The notes below the pieces were generated by a model. It did not search any database, was not told the DNA's origin, and saw only the letters and a list, made by a program, of their open reading frames with translations. From the NCBI GenBank assembly GCA_900551355.1, contig URVR01000031.1, forward strand, positions 1-12,149: a stretch of 12,149 nucleotides of DNA, given 5' to 3'. A program made the position numbers and the translations under genes. How positions within the stretch are numbered: position 1 is the stretch's first letter; each line of letters begins with the position of its first letter. The stretch comes from an uncultured Eubacteriales bacterium (GTDB taxonomy: Bacteria; Bacillota; Clostridia; Oscillospirales; Oscillospiraceae). Shown in pieces: positions 1-8,692 of the stretch.

Positions 1-92
1 GGACGTTGAGTGCGCAAGGTGATACTTTATATGACCTTCACTTTTGCATTCAACGCAGCCAAAAGCGACGCACAGGAAACGGGGGATGCGGC

Positions 93-3000
93 ATGGAACT
101 GCATATTTGGATGGGCCGGGCCGGAGCCGGAAAGAGCCGGCTGGTGCTGGAGACGCTGGAGAAGCAGCGGCGGCAGCGCCCGCAGGTCTTGCTGGTGCCG
201 GAGCACGCCTCCCATGAGGCGGAGCTGGATCTGTGCCGGGCCTGCGGCCCCACCGCCAGCCGGGACGCGGAGGTGCTGAGCTTCCGGAATCTGGCCACCC
301 GGGTGCTGGGGCAGGTGGGCGGTCTGGCGGACGTGACGCTGGACAACGGCGGCAAGCTGCTGACCATGCGCCGTGCATTGCAGGAGGTGAGCGGGCGGCT
401 GACGGTGTTTGCCCGACCCTCCCAGCGGCCGGCGTTCCTGCGGCAGCTGGTGGCGCTGGTCGACGAGCTGTACGCCTACCGGGTGACGCCGGCGGCGCTG
501 ATGGAGCAGGTATCCGACATGGACGGCGCGGCAGGGGAAAAGCTGCGCTCGGCGGCGCTGATCTACGGCGCTTACGATGCGCGCCTCCACGGAGAGGGGA
601 TAGATGCCCGCTCCCGGGTGCAGAAGCTGTGCGACGCCCTGCCGGGCTCGGACTATCTGGTGGGAAAGGATGTCTATGTGGATGGCTTTTCCTACTTCAA
701 CCGGGTGGAGGAGGACATACTGGAGACGGCGCTGCGTCAGGCCAACAGCCTGACGGTGACGCTGCTGGGCGACGAGTCCGACCCGCAGCTGTTCCGGAAC
801 GCGCTGCGGCAGCGGGAGCGGCTGAAGCGCATGGCGGCGCTGGTGCACAGTAAGTGTGAAGTGAAAACGCTTGTCGGCAAAAGCGGCGGTGCGCTGGCGC
901 ATCTGGAGCGCTGCTTCTTTGGCGATGAGACGCCGTGGCAGGGGGAGCAGCCCTCTATCCGGCTGTATCAGGCGGAGACGCCCTTCTCCGAGGTGGAGTA
1001 TGTGTCCGCCTGTGTGCGGCGGCTGGCCCGGGAGGGCTGCCGCTGGCGGGACATCGGCGTGGCGGCCCGGAATATGGAGGTATACGGGCCGCTGCTGGAG
1101 GCGGTATTCCGGCGGGACGGCATACCGGCCTATATCAGCCGCCGCAGCGACATTCTGGAAAAGCCGGTGCTGACCATGCTGCTGTCGGCGGTGGACGCCG
1201 TTACCGGCGGGTTTGAATACGAGGACGTGTTCCGCTGTCTCAAGACCGGCATGGCGGGTATCTCCACGGCGGAGTGCGATATGCTGGAAAACTATGTGAT
1301 CCGCTGGGAGATCCGGGGCGCGATGTGGCTGCGGGACACGGACTGGACGGCCAGCCCCGACGGCTACGGCGCGGAGCTGAATGAGACGCGGCTGCAGCGT
1401 CTGGCGGAGGTCAACGCGGTGCGCCGCCGGGTGCGCGACCTGTTCATTGACCTGAGCGAGGGCCTGAAGACCGGACTTACCATACGGGATAAAGCGGAAA
1501 CGCTTTACAGGTTTGCGGAGTCGGCGGCGGTGCCGGAGACGCTGAAGCAGCAGACGGAGGCGCTGTACGACGATGGACAGGTGCAGCTTGCGGAGGAGTA
1601 TAGCCAGCTATGGCGCATCTTCTGCGATGTGCTGGATCAGTTCGTGGAGCTGCTGGGGGATGTGGAGGTGGACGGACAGGAGTTTGCCCGCCTGCTGCGG
1701 CTGGTGCTGAGCCAGTACGCCGTGGCCACCATCCCCGCCACGCTGGATCAGGTGAAGGTGACACCCCTCACCCGGAATGACCGGCATACGGTGCGGCATC
1801 TGTTTCTGCTGGGCGCCAACGACAACGTTCTGCCCACGGTGGAGCAGGGCGGCGGGATTCTGGACGCACAGGAGCGGGCGCTTTTGCAGCAGCGGGGCAT
1901 CCTGCTGTCCGACGCCACCTTTGACCCGCTCAGTGCGGAATTGCAGAATATCTATGCCTGCCTCGCCCAGCCCACGGCGTCGCTGACGGTGACGTGGCCG
2001 GTATCGGACGGGATGGGCGGCCAATTGCTGCCCTCCTTCGTGGTGGCGCGCATCACGCGGCTGTTTCCGCAGGTGGCCATCGAACGGGAGGACGGCAGCT
2101 ACAGGCGTGAGCTGCCTGCGGCGGCGCTGGCGCTGGCAGGTCAGGAGCCGGGCGGCCCACTGTGGCAGTACTTCGCCGAGCACGGGCAGAAGCCGCTGCT
2201 CACGCGGATGGAGCAGGCCCGGTCCATGGGACGGGGGAAGCTCTCGCGGCAGGCGGTGGAGACGCTGTACGGACGGCGCATCGCCATGTCCGCGTCCCGT
2301 GTCGACCGGCTGAAAAGCTGCCATTTCGGGTATTTCATGGAGTACGGTCTGCGCGCCAGGGAGCGCACCAGCGCCGGCTTTGAAGCGCCGGAGGTGGGGA
2401 CGTTCATCCACTATCTGCTGGAAAACGTGAACCGGGATGTGCGGGATCGGGGCGGCTACGGCCGGGTGGACAAGCCGGCGCTGCGGCAGCTGGTGCACCA
2501 CTATGTGGACGAATACGCCCGGACGCAGATCGACGGCTACGCGGAAAAAAGCGCCCGGTTCCGGTATCTGTTCTCCCGCCTGCGGGAGACGGCCTGCGCC
2601 ATCGTGGAGAATATCGCCGACGAAATGGCGGTGTCGGATTTCCAGCCTATCGCCTTTGAGCTGGGCTTCGGCGGAAAGGACGGAAAGCTGCCGGCCGTCA
2701 CCGTGACGGAGGGGGATACCACGCTGTCCGTGGGCGGCAAGGTGGACCGGGTGGACGGCTGGCTGAAGGACGGCAAACTCTATCTGCGGGTGGTGGACTA
2801 TAAGACCGGCAAAAAGGCATTCGATCTGGCGGACGTGCGGTACGGGCTGGGCATCCAGATGCTGCTGTACCTGTTTACGCTGCAGAAGGAGGGAAGCGCC
2901 TTCTTCGGGAAGCCGGTGGAGCCGGCGGGCGTGCTGTACATGCCGGCGCGGGACATTATCCTGCGGGCGGACCGGGCAGTGCCGCCGGACAAGCTGGAGG

Positions 3001-3410
3001 ATATGCTGCGGCGGGAGCTGCGGCGTACCGGCATGCTGCTGGGCGAGCCGGAGGTGCTGACGGCTATGGAGCACAGCGCGCTGGAGTCGCCGTGCTATCT
3101 GCCGGTGGGCGTGACGAGGGACGGCGCGGTGCAGGGCCTGGCATCCAGCGTACTGGTGAACGCGGCGCAGATGGGCAAAATGGCGCGGTATATCGACAGC
3201 CTGCTGCACCGGGTGGCCCGGGAGATCGGGGACGGCAACATCGATGCCGACCCGTGTACCCGGGGGCCGCAGGACAGCGCCTGCGCCTGGTGCGCGTTTC
3301 AGGCGGCGTGCTGGTTCGACGAGAGCCGGGACAAGCCGCACTATCTGAGAAAGACCACGCCGGAGGAGTTCTGGCAGGTGGTGGACAGGGAGGTGGAGCA
3401 GCATGGCTGA
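93..3410 (+). CDS. addB: AddB, helicase-nuclease subunit B
   Basis: AddB is the second subunit of the AddAB complex, the Gram-positive counterpart of RecBCD, which resects double-strand DNA ends and in characterised members recognises Chi. From the ATG at 93 the product is 1105 residues, close to the family's ~1150. Visible parts: Walker A GRAGAGKS at residues 8-15; a degenerate helicase core; a C-terminal RecB-type nuclease with D885 in GGKVDRVD, D902 and K904 in VVDYKTGK; and four cysteines expected to hold a 4Fe-4S cluster, C743 (SCHFGYF) with C1064, C1067 and C1073 (CX2CX5C), the spacing known in Bacillus AddB. The reading frame stays open to a TTG at 6, but the ATG at 93 is preferred because it puts Walker A at the extreme N-terminus, as in the family, and has a GGGGG ribosome-binding tract 7 nt upstream. 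Its stop lies within addA (overlap ATGGCTGA), so translation is probably coupled. All key residues appear intact. Confidence 0.97.
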   Translation: MELHIWMGRAGAGKSRLVLETLEKQRRQRPQVLLVPEHASHEAELDLCRACGPTASRDAEVLSFRNLATRVLGQVGGLADVTLDNGGKLLTMRRALQEVSGRLTVFARPSQRPAFLRQLVALVDELYAYRVTPAALMEQVSDMDGAAGEKLRSAALIYGAYDARLHGEGIDARSRVQKLCDALPGSDYLVGKDVYVDGFSYFNRVEEDILETALRQANSLTVTLLGDESDPQLFRNALRQRERLKRMAALVHSKCEVKTLVGKSGGALAHLERCFFGDETPWQGEQPSIRLYQAETPFSEVEYVSACVRRLAREGCRWRDIGVAARNMEVYGPLLEAVFRRDGIPAYISRRSDILEKPVLTMLLSAVDAVTGGFEYEDVFRCLKTGMAGISTAECDMLENYVIRWEIRGAMWLRDTDWTASPDGYGAELNETRLQRLAEVNAVRRRVRDLFIDLSEGLKTGLTIRDKAETLYRFAESAAVPETLKQQTEALYDDGQVQLAEEYSQLWRIFCDVLDQFVELLGDVEVDGQEFARLLRLVLSQYAVATIPATLDQVKVTPLTRNDRHTVRHLFLLGANDNVLPTVEQGGGILDAQERALLQQRGILLSDATFDPLSAELQNIYACLAQPTASLTVTWPVSDGMGGQLLPSFVVARITRLFPQVAIEREDGSYRRELPAAALALAGQEPGGPLWQYFAEHGQKPLLTRMEQARSMGRGKLSRQAVETLYGRRIAMSASRVDRLKSCHFGYFMEYGLRARERTSAGFEAPEVGTFIHYLLENVNRDVRDRGGYGRVDKPALRQLVHHYVDEYARTQIDGYAEKSARFRYLFSRLRETACAIVENIADEMAVSDFQPIAFELGFGGKDGKLPAVTVTEGDTTLSVGGKVDRVDGWLKDGKLYLRVVDYKTGKKAFDLADVRYGLGIQMLLYLFTLQKEGSAFFGKPVEPAGVLYMPARDIILRADRAVPPDKLEDMLRRELRRTGMLLGEPEVLTAMEHSALESPCYLPVGVTRDGAVQGLASSVLVNAAQMGKMARYIDSLLHRVAREIGDGNIDADPCTRGPQDSACAWCAFQAACWFDESRDKPHYLRKTTPEEFWQVVDREVEQHG

Positions 3411-6400
3411 GCTGAAGCTGACGGAGCAGCAGCACGCGGCGGTCTATGACCGGGGCGGCAGTCTGCTGGTATCCGCCGCCGCCGGCTCCGGCAAGACGAA
3501 GGTGCTGGTGGAGCGGGTGTTCTCCTACCTGACGGGGGAGCGGTGCGACGTGGACGATTTCCTGATCATCACCTATACCCGCGCGGCGGCGGCGGAGCTG
3601 CGGGCGCGGCTGGCCGCGGAGCTGGCGGCCCGGGTGGCGGCGTCTCCGGAGGACCGGCATCTGCGCCGTCAGATGTTCCGGGTGTATCAGGCGGATATCA
3701 AGACGGTGGACGCCTTCTGCGCGGCGCTGCTGCGGGAGCATATCCATCTTTTGGAGCCGGTGGACGGGCGGAGCCTGACGCCGGACTTCCGGGTGCTGGA
3801 CGAGGCGGAGGCCAGGCTGCTGAAGGAGCGGGCGCTGGAGCGGACGCTGGAATCGTTCTATGAGGACATTGAGAGCGGCGATGAGGCCTTTGCGCTGCTG
3901 GCGGGGACGCTGGGCGCGGGGCGGGATGACCGGGCGCTGGCGGAGCTGGTGCTGGAGCTGCACGAGAAGATCCAGAGCCACCCCTACCCGGTGCGGTGGC
4001 TGCATCAGGCGGCAGATGGCTGGCAACAGCTGCCGGAAACGCTGGCCGACAGCGTGTATGGCCGGACCGTAATGGAGGACACTGTGCGCAAGGCCCTGTT
4101 CTGGGCGGAGCAGCTGGAGCGGGCCGCGGAGGCCATGGAGGACTGCGAAGCGGTGTACAACGCCTACGCGGACCGGTTTCTGGAGACAGCTGCACAGCTG
4201 CGGCAGTATGAACAGGCGGCGCAGGGGGGCTGGGAGGCCATGGGCCGCGTGGAGCCGGTGTTCCGGCGGATGGGCGCGGTGCGGGGCGACGAGAACGGCC
4301 CGGCCAAGGCAGCGGCACAGGCGGTGCTGAAGAAATGCAAGGACGCGCTGAAGAAGCTGACGGCACCGTATCAGGTGCCGGAGGCGGCGCATCTGGAGGA
4401 TCTCCGCGCCACGGCACCGGCCATGCTGGCGCTGCTGCGGCTGACGGAGCGGTTTTCCCAGCGGTATCAGGCGGAGAAGGTGCGGCGCAACGCCATGGAT
4501 TTCTCCGACCAGGAGCACTATGCCGTGACGCTGCTGTGTCAGGCAGACGGCAGCCCCACAGAGCTGGCGCGGCAGGTGTCCCAGCGGTATCAGGAGATCA
4601 TGGTGGACGAGTATCAGGACACCAACGAGGTGCAGGACTGCATCTTTCAGGCCATCTCCCGGGAGGGGCGGAACCTGTTTACCGTGGGGGATGTGAAGCA
4701 GAGCATTTATCGGTTCCGGCTGGCGGATCCCACCATATTCTTAGAGAAATACCGGCGCTACGCGGATGCGGCGAAGGCAGCGGACGGCCAGCCCCGGCGC
4801 ATGGTGCTCAGCCGGAACTTCCGCTCCCGGCGGGAGGTGCTGGAGGCCACCAATGCCGTGTTCGCGGACATCATGTCCCGGGAAATGGGCGAGATGGACT
4901 ATACGGCGGAGGAGCGGCTGTACTTCGGCGCGGACTACTACACCGGTGCGGCAGGCCGGGAGACGGAGATGCACGTCATCAGCGTGGAGGACACGCCGGA
5001 GCAGCGGTTCGACCGGACGGAGGCGGAGGCCCGCTTCGCGGCACGGCGCATCCGGCAGCTGCTGGATGAGGGGTTCCCCGTGCAGGGGGAGAACGGCATG
5101 CGGCCCGTGAGGCCGGAGGACATCGTGATCCTCATGCGCTCGCCCCGGTCGCGGATGAAGGCGTTCACCGCCGCGCTGGCCCGGGAGGGCATCCCCTGCG
5201 GCGGCGGGGAGAGCGACGACTTTTTCAGCGCCATGGAGATCGCGGTGACGGTGTCGCTGCTGGAGATCGTGGACAACCCCCGGCAGGACGTGCCCCTTAT
5301 CTCCGTGCTGCGCTCGCCGCTGGTGGGCATGTGCCCCGATGAGCTGGCGGCCATCCGCACCCTGCAGCCGGAGGGGGACTACTACGACGCGCTGTGCCGG
5401 GACGAGAGTCCAGCAGCGCAGGCGTTTCTGGCGCTGCTGGACGAGCTGCGGCAGGCGGCCCGGGAGATGGCGGCGGACGAGCTGCTGTGGTACATCTATG
5501 ACCGGTGCCATGTCATGGCCGTTTTCGGGGCCATGGCCGACGGCGCCCAGCGGCAGGCGCGGCTGACGGCGCTGTACGACTACGCCCGGCAGCTGGTGCA
5601 GGGCGGCAAGGCGGGGCTGTTCGACTTCATCACCCATCTGCGGCGGCTGCTGGAAAAGGGTGAAGCGCCGGGGCTGTCCGCCGCGCAGGCGGCGGAGGGC
5701 GTGCAGATCATGAGCGTCCACCGCTCCAAGGGACTGGAGTTCCCGGTGGTCATTCTGGCGGATCTGCAGAAGAGCTTCAACCGGCAGGACCTGAGCCGCC
5801 CGGTGCTGGTGCATCCCGAATTGGGACTGGGTACGGAGCGGGTAGACGGCGCACGGCACATCCGGTACGACACCATCTCCAAAACGGCGCTGGCGCTGCG
5901 GCTGGACCGGGAGGCCAAGGCTGAGGAGATGCGTATCCTGTATGTAGCCATGACCCGGGCCAAGGAAAAGCTGATCCTGCTGGACTGCCGCAAGCATATG
6001 GACAGGAAGCTGCGGGATCTGACGGCGCTGACCGGCTCGCCGGTGATGCCGGAGGCGGTGTCCGCCGCCGGATCGCCGGGGGAGTGGCTGCTGCTGTCGC
6101 TGCTGCACACCGACGGCGCCGCGGCGCTCCACGCGCTGGCGGGCATCCGTCCGGAGGTGCTGACGCCGCTGCCGGAGAGCTGGACCATCCGGCTGTGGCG
6201 GGAGGGCGGCCAGGAGACGCAGGCGCAGCCGCTGCCGGCGGCAGAGGAGCGAGAGGTCAGGCCGTATACCCAGCCGGACGAGGCAGCGCTTGCCTTCATG
6301 TATCCCTATCAGGCGGTGACGGCGGTGCCCACCAAGATCACGGCCACCCAGCTGAAGGGCCGGGAGCTGGATCAGGAGATCGCCGAGGGGGCAGGCACGG

Positions 6401-6963
6401 TACGGCGGCCCGCCGCGCCGGAGAAGCCCCTGTTCTTACAGGAAAAGCGGGGACTGTCCGCTGCGGAGCGGGGCACGGCCATCCATCTGGTGATGCAGTA
6501 TCTGCCGCTGGACACCGCGCCCACGGCGGAGGCGGTGACAGCGCAGGTACAGGCGCTGGAGCAGCGGCGGCTGCTGACGGCGGCTCAGGCGGAGGCGGTA
6601 GACGCAGAGGCCATCGCGGCGTTTCTGCGTTCCCCGCTGGCGGAACGCATCCGGGGCGCGGCGCAGGTGTGGCGGGAGTACCGCTTCGCCCTGCTGATGC
6701 CGGCGGAGCGCTACGCCAAGGACGCCGAGGGCGAGGAGCTGCTGCTCCAGGGCGTGGCGGACTGCGTATTCGAGGAGGACGGCGCGCTGACGGTGGTAGA
6801 TTTCAAGACCGACCGGGTGACGGAGGAGGAGACGCTCCAACGCGCAGAGCTGTACCGTTCGCAGCTGCAGGCATACAGCGACGCCCTGAGCCGCATCATG
6901 GAAAAGCCGGTGTCACAGCGGGTGCTGTACTTCTTCGCCTGCGGGGCGGAAATTTCTTTATAA
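3403..6963 (+). CDS. addA: AddA, helicase-nuclease subunit A
   Basis: AddA is the UvrD-like superfamily 1A motor and nuclease subunit that, with AddB, unwinds and trims DNA ends for RecA loading. The product is 1186 residues (family usually ~1200-1240). Motifs in order: Q-motif TEQQHAAV at 7-14; Walker A AAAGSGKT at 25-32; motif II VDEYQDTNEVQ from 401; motif III GDVKQSIYRFR shortly after; motif V SVHRSKGLEF from about 772; motif VI YVAMTRAKEK from 847. The C-terminal nuclease has H1028 (ERGTAIH), D1120 (GVADCVFE), and D1133 and K1135 in VVDFKTDR, so both helicase and nuclease look active. It starts 8 bp inside the end of addB, and a purine-rich GGGAGGTGGAG stretch in addB serves as ribosome binding site. 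No terminator is visible between its TAA and the rpmE promoter, so some read-through into rpmE is possible. Identification is secure from the motif set and the addB partner. Confidence 0.97.
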   Translation: MAELKLTEQQHAAVYDRGGSLLVSAAAGSGKTKVLVERVFSYLTGERCDVDDFLIITYTRAAAAELRARLAAELAARVAASPEDRHLRRQMFRVYQADIKTVDAFCAALLREHIHLLEPVDGRSLTPDFRVLDEAEARLLKERALERTLESFYEDIESGDEAFALLAGTLGAGRDDRALAELVLELHEKIQSHPYPVRWLHQAADGWQQLPETLADSVYGRTVMEDTVRKALFWAEQLERAAEAMEDCEAVYNAYADRFLETAAQLRQYEQAAQGGWEAMGRVEPVFRRMGAVRGDENGPAKAAAQAVLKKCKDALKKLTAPYQVPEAAHLEDLRATAPAMLALLRLTERFSQRYQAEKVRRNAMDFSDQEHYAVTLLCQADGSPTELARQVSQRYQEIMVDEYQDTNEVQDCIFQAISREGRNLFTVGDVKQSIYRFRLADPTIFLEKYRRYADAAKAADGQPRRMVLSRNFRSRREVLEATNAVFADIMSREMGEMDYTAEERLYFGADYYTGAAGRETEMHVISVEDTPEQRFDRTEAEARFAARRIRQLLDEGFPVQGENGMRPVRPEDIVILMRSPRSRMKAFTAALAREGIPCGGGESDDFFSAMEIAVTVSLLEIVDNPRQDVPLISVLRSPLVGMCPDELAAIRTLQPEGDYYDALCRDESPAAQAFLALLDELRQAAREMAADELLWYIYDRCHVMAVFGAMADGAQRQARLTALYDYARQLVQGGKAGLFDFITHLRRLLEKGEAPGLSAAQAAEGVQIMSVHRSKGLEFPVVILADLQKSFNRQDLSRPVLVHPELGLGTERVDGARHIRYDTISKTALALRLDREAKAEEMRILYVAMTRAKEKLILLDCRKHMDRKLRDLTALTGSPVMPEAVSAAGSPGEWLLLSLLHTDGAAALHALAGIRPEVLTPLPESWTIRLWREGGQETQAQPLPAAEEREVRPYTQPDEAALAFMYPYQAVTAVPTKITATQLKGRELDQEIAEGAGTVRRPAAPEKPLFLQEKRGLSAAERGTAIHLVMQYLPLDTAPTAEAVTAQVQALEQRRLLTAAQAEAVDAEAIAAFLRSPLAERIRGAAQVWREYRFALLMPAERYAKDAEGEELLLQGVADCVFEEDGALTVVDFKTDRVTEEETLQRAELYRSQLQAYSDALSRIMEKPVSQRVLYFFACGAEISL

Positions 6964-6973
6964 ATGCTGCGAA

Positions 6974-6987
6974 AAATGCTTGCATTT
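6974..6987. repeat. Inverted repeat over the rpmE -35 box
   Basis: AAATGC-TT-GCATTT is a 6+2+6 inverted repeat just after addA. The promoter's -35 hexamer (6980-6985) lies inside it. It has no T-run and only a 2-nt centre, so it is not a convincing terminator. A small operator is possible. L31 genes are zinc-regulated in some bacteria, but this is shorter than the Zur boxes I know and does not match them well, so the role is left open. Confidence 0.3.
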
Positions 6988-7008
6988 GCGGAAAATATGT
7001 GCTATCAT
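6980..7008 (+). promoter_or_regulatory. Extended -10 promoter of rpmE
   Basis: The -35 is TTGCAT (6980-6985), then a 17-bp spacer, then -10 TATCAT (7003-7008) preceded by the extended -10 motif TG at 7000-7001. Transcription would start near 7014-7016, giving a leader of about 55 nt that contains a small hairpin GTGGC-GAA-GCCAC (7022-7034). It is the only promoter-like pair in the short addA-rpmE gap and suits a strongly expressed ribosomal protein gene. Confidence 0.7.
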
Positions 7009-7070
7009 CACAGTTGCGTTTGTGGCGAAGCCACGGCGACGAGTGAACCAGAAAGGGGTGAACATGAGCA

Positions 7071-7274
7071 ATGAAGGAAGGAATCCATCCCAATTATCAG
7101 CAGACTACTATTAAATGCGCCTGCGGTAATGTGATTGAGACAGGTTCTACGAAGAAGGATATTCGCGTGGAAGTCTGCTCTAAGTGTCACCCCTTCTTCA
7201 CCGGCAAGCAGAAGCTGGTGGATACCGGCGGACGTGTTGCCAAGTTCAACAAGCGTTTCGGCCTGGACAAGTAA
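7071..7274 (+). CDS. rpmE: Ribosomal protein L31 (bL31), zinc-binding form
   Basis: bL31 is a small protein of the large ribosomal subunit that helps bridge it to the small subunit. The 67-residue product has the typical start MKEGIHPNY and the four cysteines of the zinc-binding (C+) type: C16 and C18 (CACG), C36 and C39 (CSKC), followed by HPFFTG and a conserved end VAKFNKRFG. The start at 7071 is fixed by this N-terminus and has AAAGGGGTG (7052-7060) upstream. An out-of-frame ATG at 7064 is too close to that site. It has its own promoter and terminator, so it is probably transcribed alone. Codon use is less GC-extreme than in its neighbours, as expected for a highly expressed ribosomal gene. 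Cells with this form need zinc for stable L31; no zinc-independent paralogue is visible here. Confidence 0.97.
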   Translation: MKEGIHPNYQQTTIKCACGNVIETGSTKKDIRVEVCSKCHPFFTGKQKLVDTGGRVAKFNKRFGLDK

Positions 7275-7292
7275 AAGAGACACATCACATCA

Positions 7293-7329
7293 CAAGACCC
7301 GTACCGTTTGGTGCGGGTCTTGTTTATTT
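7293..7329 (+). terminator. Rho-independent terminator of rpmE
   Basis: A 13-bp stem (7293-7305 with 7310-7322, one G-U pair) closes a GTTT loop and is followed by TTTATTT. The arms are CAAGACCCGTACC and GGTGCGGGTCTTG. It begins 18 nt after the rpmE stop codon and should end that transcript efficiently. Confidence 0.93.
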
Positions 7330-7355
7330 ACATTTGCAGCGGGATACGGTATACT
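7327..7355 (+). promoter_or_regulatory. Promoter of the hflX-GNAT-yigZ operon
   Basis: The -35 is TTTACA (7327-7332), then a 17-bp spacer, then -10 TATACT (7350-7355), close to the sigma-A consensus. Transcription would start near 7362, about 23 nt before the hflX ATG. The -35 box overlaps the T-rich tail of the rpmE terminator, so the two units are insulated with almost no spare DNA between them. Confidence 0.75.
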
Positions 7356-7384
7356 ATACCAAAATACAGGCAAGAGGGTACTAT

Positions 7385-8692
7385 ATGGAACGAAAGACCA
7401 TTGAACAGAACAAGGAGCAGAAGCGGGATTATGCGGTGCTGGTGGGGCTGCGCTCCCCGGTGCTGGGCGCGGACAGCGCCGACGAGGAGAGTCTGGCGGA
7501 GCTGGGCGCGCTGGTGGAGACAGCCGGCGGCGAGCCGGTGGGTACTATCCTGCAAAGCCGGGAGAAGCCTGACCCCCACAGCTTTATCGGCGAGGGCAAG
7601 GTGGAGGAGGTCAAGCGCATGGTGGAAAACGGCGACGCCACCATGGTCATCTTTGACAACGACCTGTCGCCCTCCCAGATCCGGGTGCTGACGGAGCTTT
7701 GCGGCGTGCAGGTGCTGGATCGCAGCGGCCTCATTCTGGACATCTTCGCCCAGCGCGCCAAAACCAAGGAGGGCTGCTTGCAGGTGGAGCTGGCACAGTA
7801 CCAGTATCTGCTGCCGCGGCTGATCGGTATGTGGTCGCATCTGGAGCGGCAGGGCGGCACCGGCGGCTCACCCATCGGCACCAAGGGACCCGGTGAAACG
7901 CAGCTGGAGACGGACCGCCGCCATATCCGCCGGAAGATCGACAAGCTGAAGGAGGAGCTGGAGGAGGTGCGCCGTGTGCGTGGCACCCAGCGGCAGCGCC
8001 GGATGAAAAACGAGATCCCCGTGGTGGCCATCGTGGGCTACACCAACGCGGGCAAGTCCACGCTGCTCAACGCCATCACCGGCGCGGGCATCCCTGCCAA
8101 CGACCGTCTGTTCGACACGCTGGATACCACCACCCGTCTGCTGACGGTCAGCGACACGCTGGACGTGGTGATCTCCGACACGGTGGGCTTTATCCGCAAG
8201 CTGCCCCATCAGCTGGTGGAGGCGTTCAAGGCCACGCTGGAGGAGCTGGAGTACGCCGACCTGCTGCTGCATGTCATCGACGTGTCCAATCCGGAGTGGC
8301 GGGAGCAGGCCCGCATCGTGGATGAGCTGATCCGGGAGCTGGGAGCGGAGCAGATCCCCTGCATCCGCGTGTACAACAAGTGCGACGTGGCGTTTACCGC
8401 CCAGCAGGAGCGGGAGGCGGACGCGGTGTATATCTCCGCCAAGACCGGCGAGGGAATCCCTGCGCTGCTGTCCGCCGTGGACAAGAAGCTGGACAAGGGT
8501 ACCAAGCGCGTGGTCATCCACCTGCCCTACGACAAGACGGGGCTGCTGGACGGTCTGTACCGCGAGGCCAAGGTGGAGAGCGTGGAATACGGCGAGACGG
8601 TGGATGTGACGGCGGTATGTACGCCCCGCGTCATGGGACAGCTCAAGGACTATATCGAGGGCTGGGTGGAGCCCAAGGAGGACTGGGAATGA
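7385..8692 (+). CDS. hflX: GTPase HflX
   Basis: HflX is a ribosome-associated translational GTPase that binds the 50S subunit and splits or rescues stalled ribosomes, notably under stress. The 435-residue product has the HflX N-terminal domain, then the family's glycine-rich signature GGTGGSPIGTKGPGETQ (from residue 157), a charged helical linker, and the G domain: G1 GYTNAGKST at 218-226, a DTTTR switch region, G3 DTVGF at 265-269, G4 NKCD at 331-334, G5 SAKTGEG at 351-357, and a short C-terminal domain. The ATG at 7385 is chosen because AGAGGGT (7373-7379) lies 5 nt upstream and a promoter sits just before it; reading further upstream would cross the terminator and promoter. Its stop overlaps the next gene as ATGA, implying coupled translation. 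Identification is secure. Confidence 0.96.
   Translation: MERKTIEQNKEQKRDYAVLVGLRSPVLGADSADEESLAELGALVETAGGEPVGTILQSREKPDPHSFIGEGKVEEVKRMVENGDATMVIFDNDLSPSQIRVLTELCGVQVLDRSGLILDIFAQRAKTKEGCLQVELAQYQYLLPRLIGMWSHLERQGGTGGSPIGTKGPGETQLETDRRHIRRKIDKLKEELEEVRRVRGTQRQRRMKNEIPVVAIVGYTNAGKSTLLNAITGAGIPANDRLFDTLDTTTRLLTVSDTLDVVISDTVGFIRKLPHQLVEAFKATLEELEYADLLLHVIDVSNPEWREQARIVDELIRELGAEQIPCIRVYNKCDVAFTAQQEREADAVYISAKTGEGIPALLSAVDKKLDKGTKRVVIHLPYDKTGLLDGLYREAKVESVEYGETVDVTAVCTPRVMGQLKDYIEGWVEPKEDWE

Noticed and set aside
6..92. Extension of AddB to the TTG at 6, and a weak promoter TTGAGT (6-11) with TTATAT (27-32)
   Set aside because: The extension adds 29 residues unlike AddB before the Walker A motif. 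The promoter spacing is only 15 bp and the -35 is poor; the window starts too close to judge. Nothing else is recognisable in 1-92.
1608..3404. Long reverse-strand open frames, here and opposite addA, hflX and the DUF1538 gene
   Set aside because: They are shadows caused by high GC in codon third positions; the proteins are rich in His, Arg, Gln and Pro and show no domain.
93..6963. Many AGCGG pentamers, the Bacillus Chi sequence, within addAB
   Set aside because: They follow from GC-rich codon use (CAGCGG, GAGCGG), and the Chi sequence of this organism is unknown.
7064..7114. 16-codon ORF starting at the ATG 7 bp before the rpmE start
   Set aside because: It lies only 3 nt from the ribosome binding site, overlaps rpmE in another frame and looks like chance.
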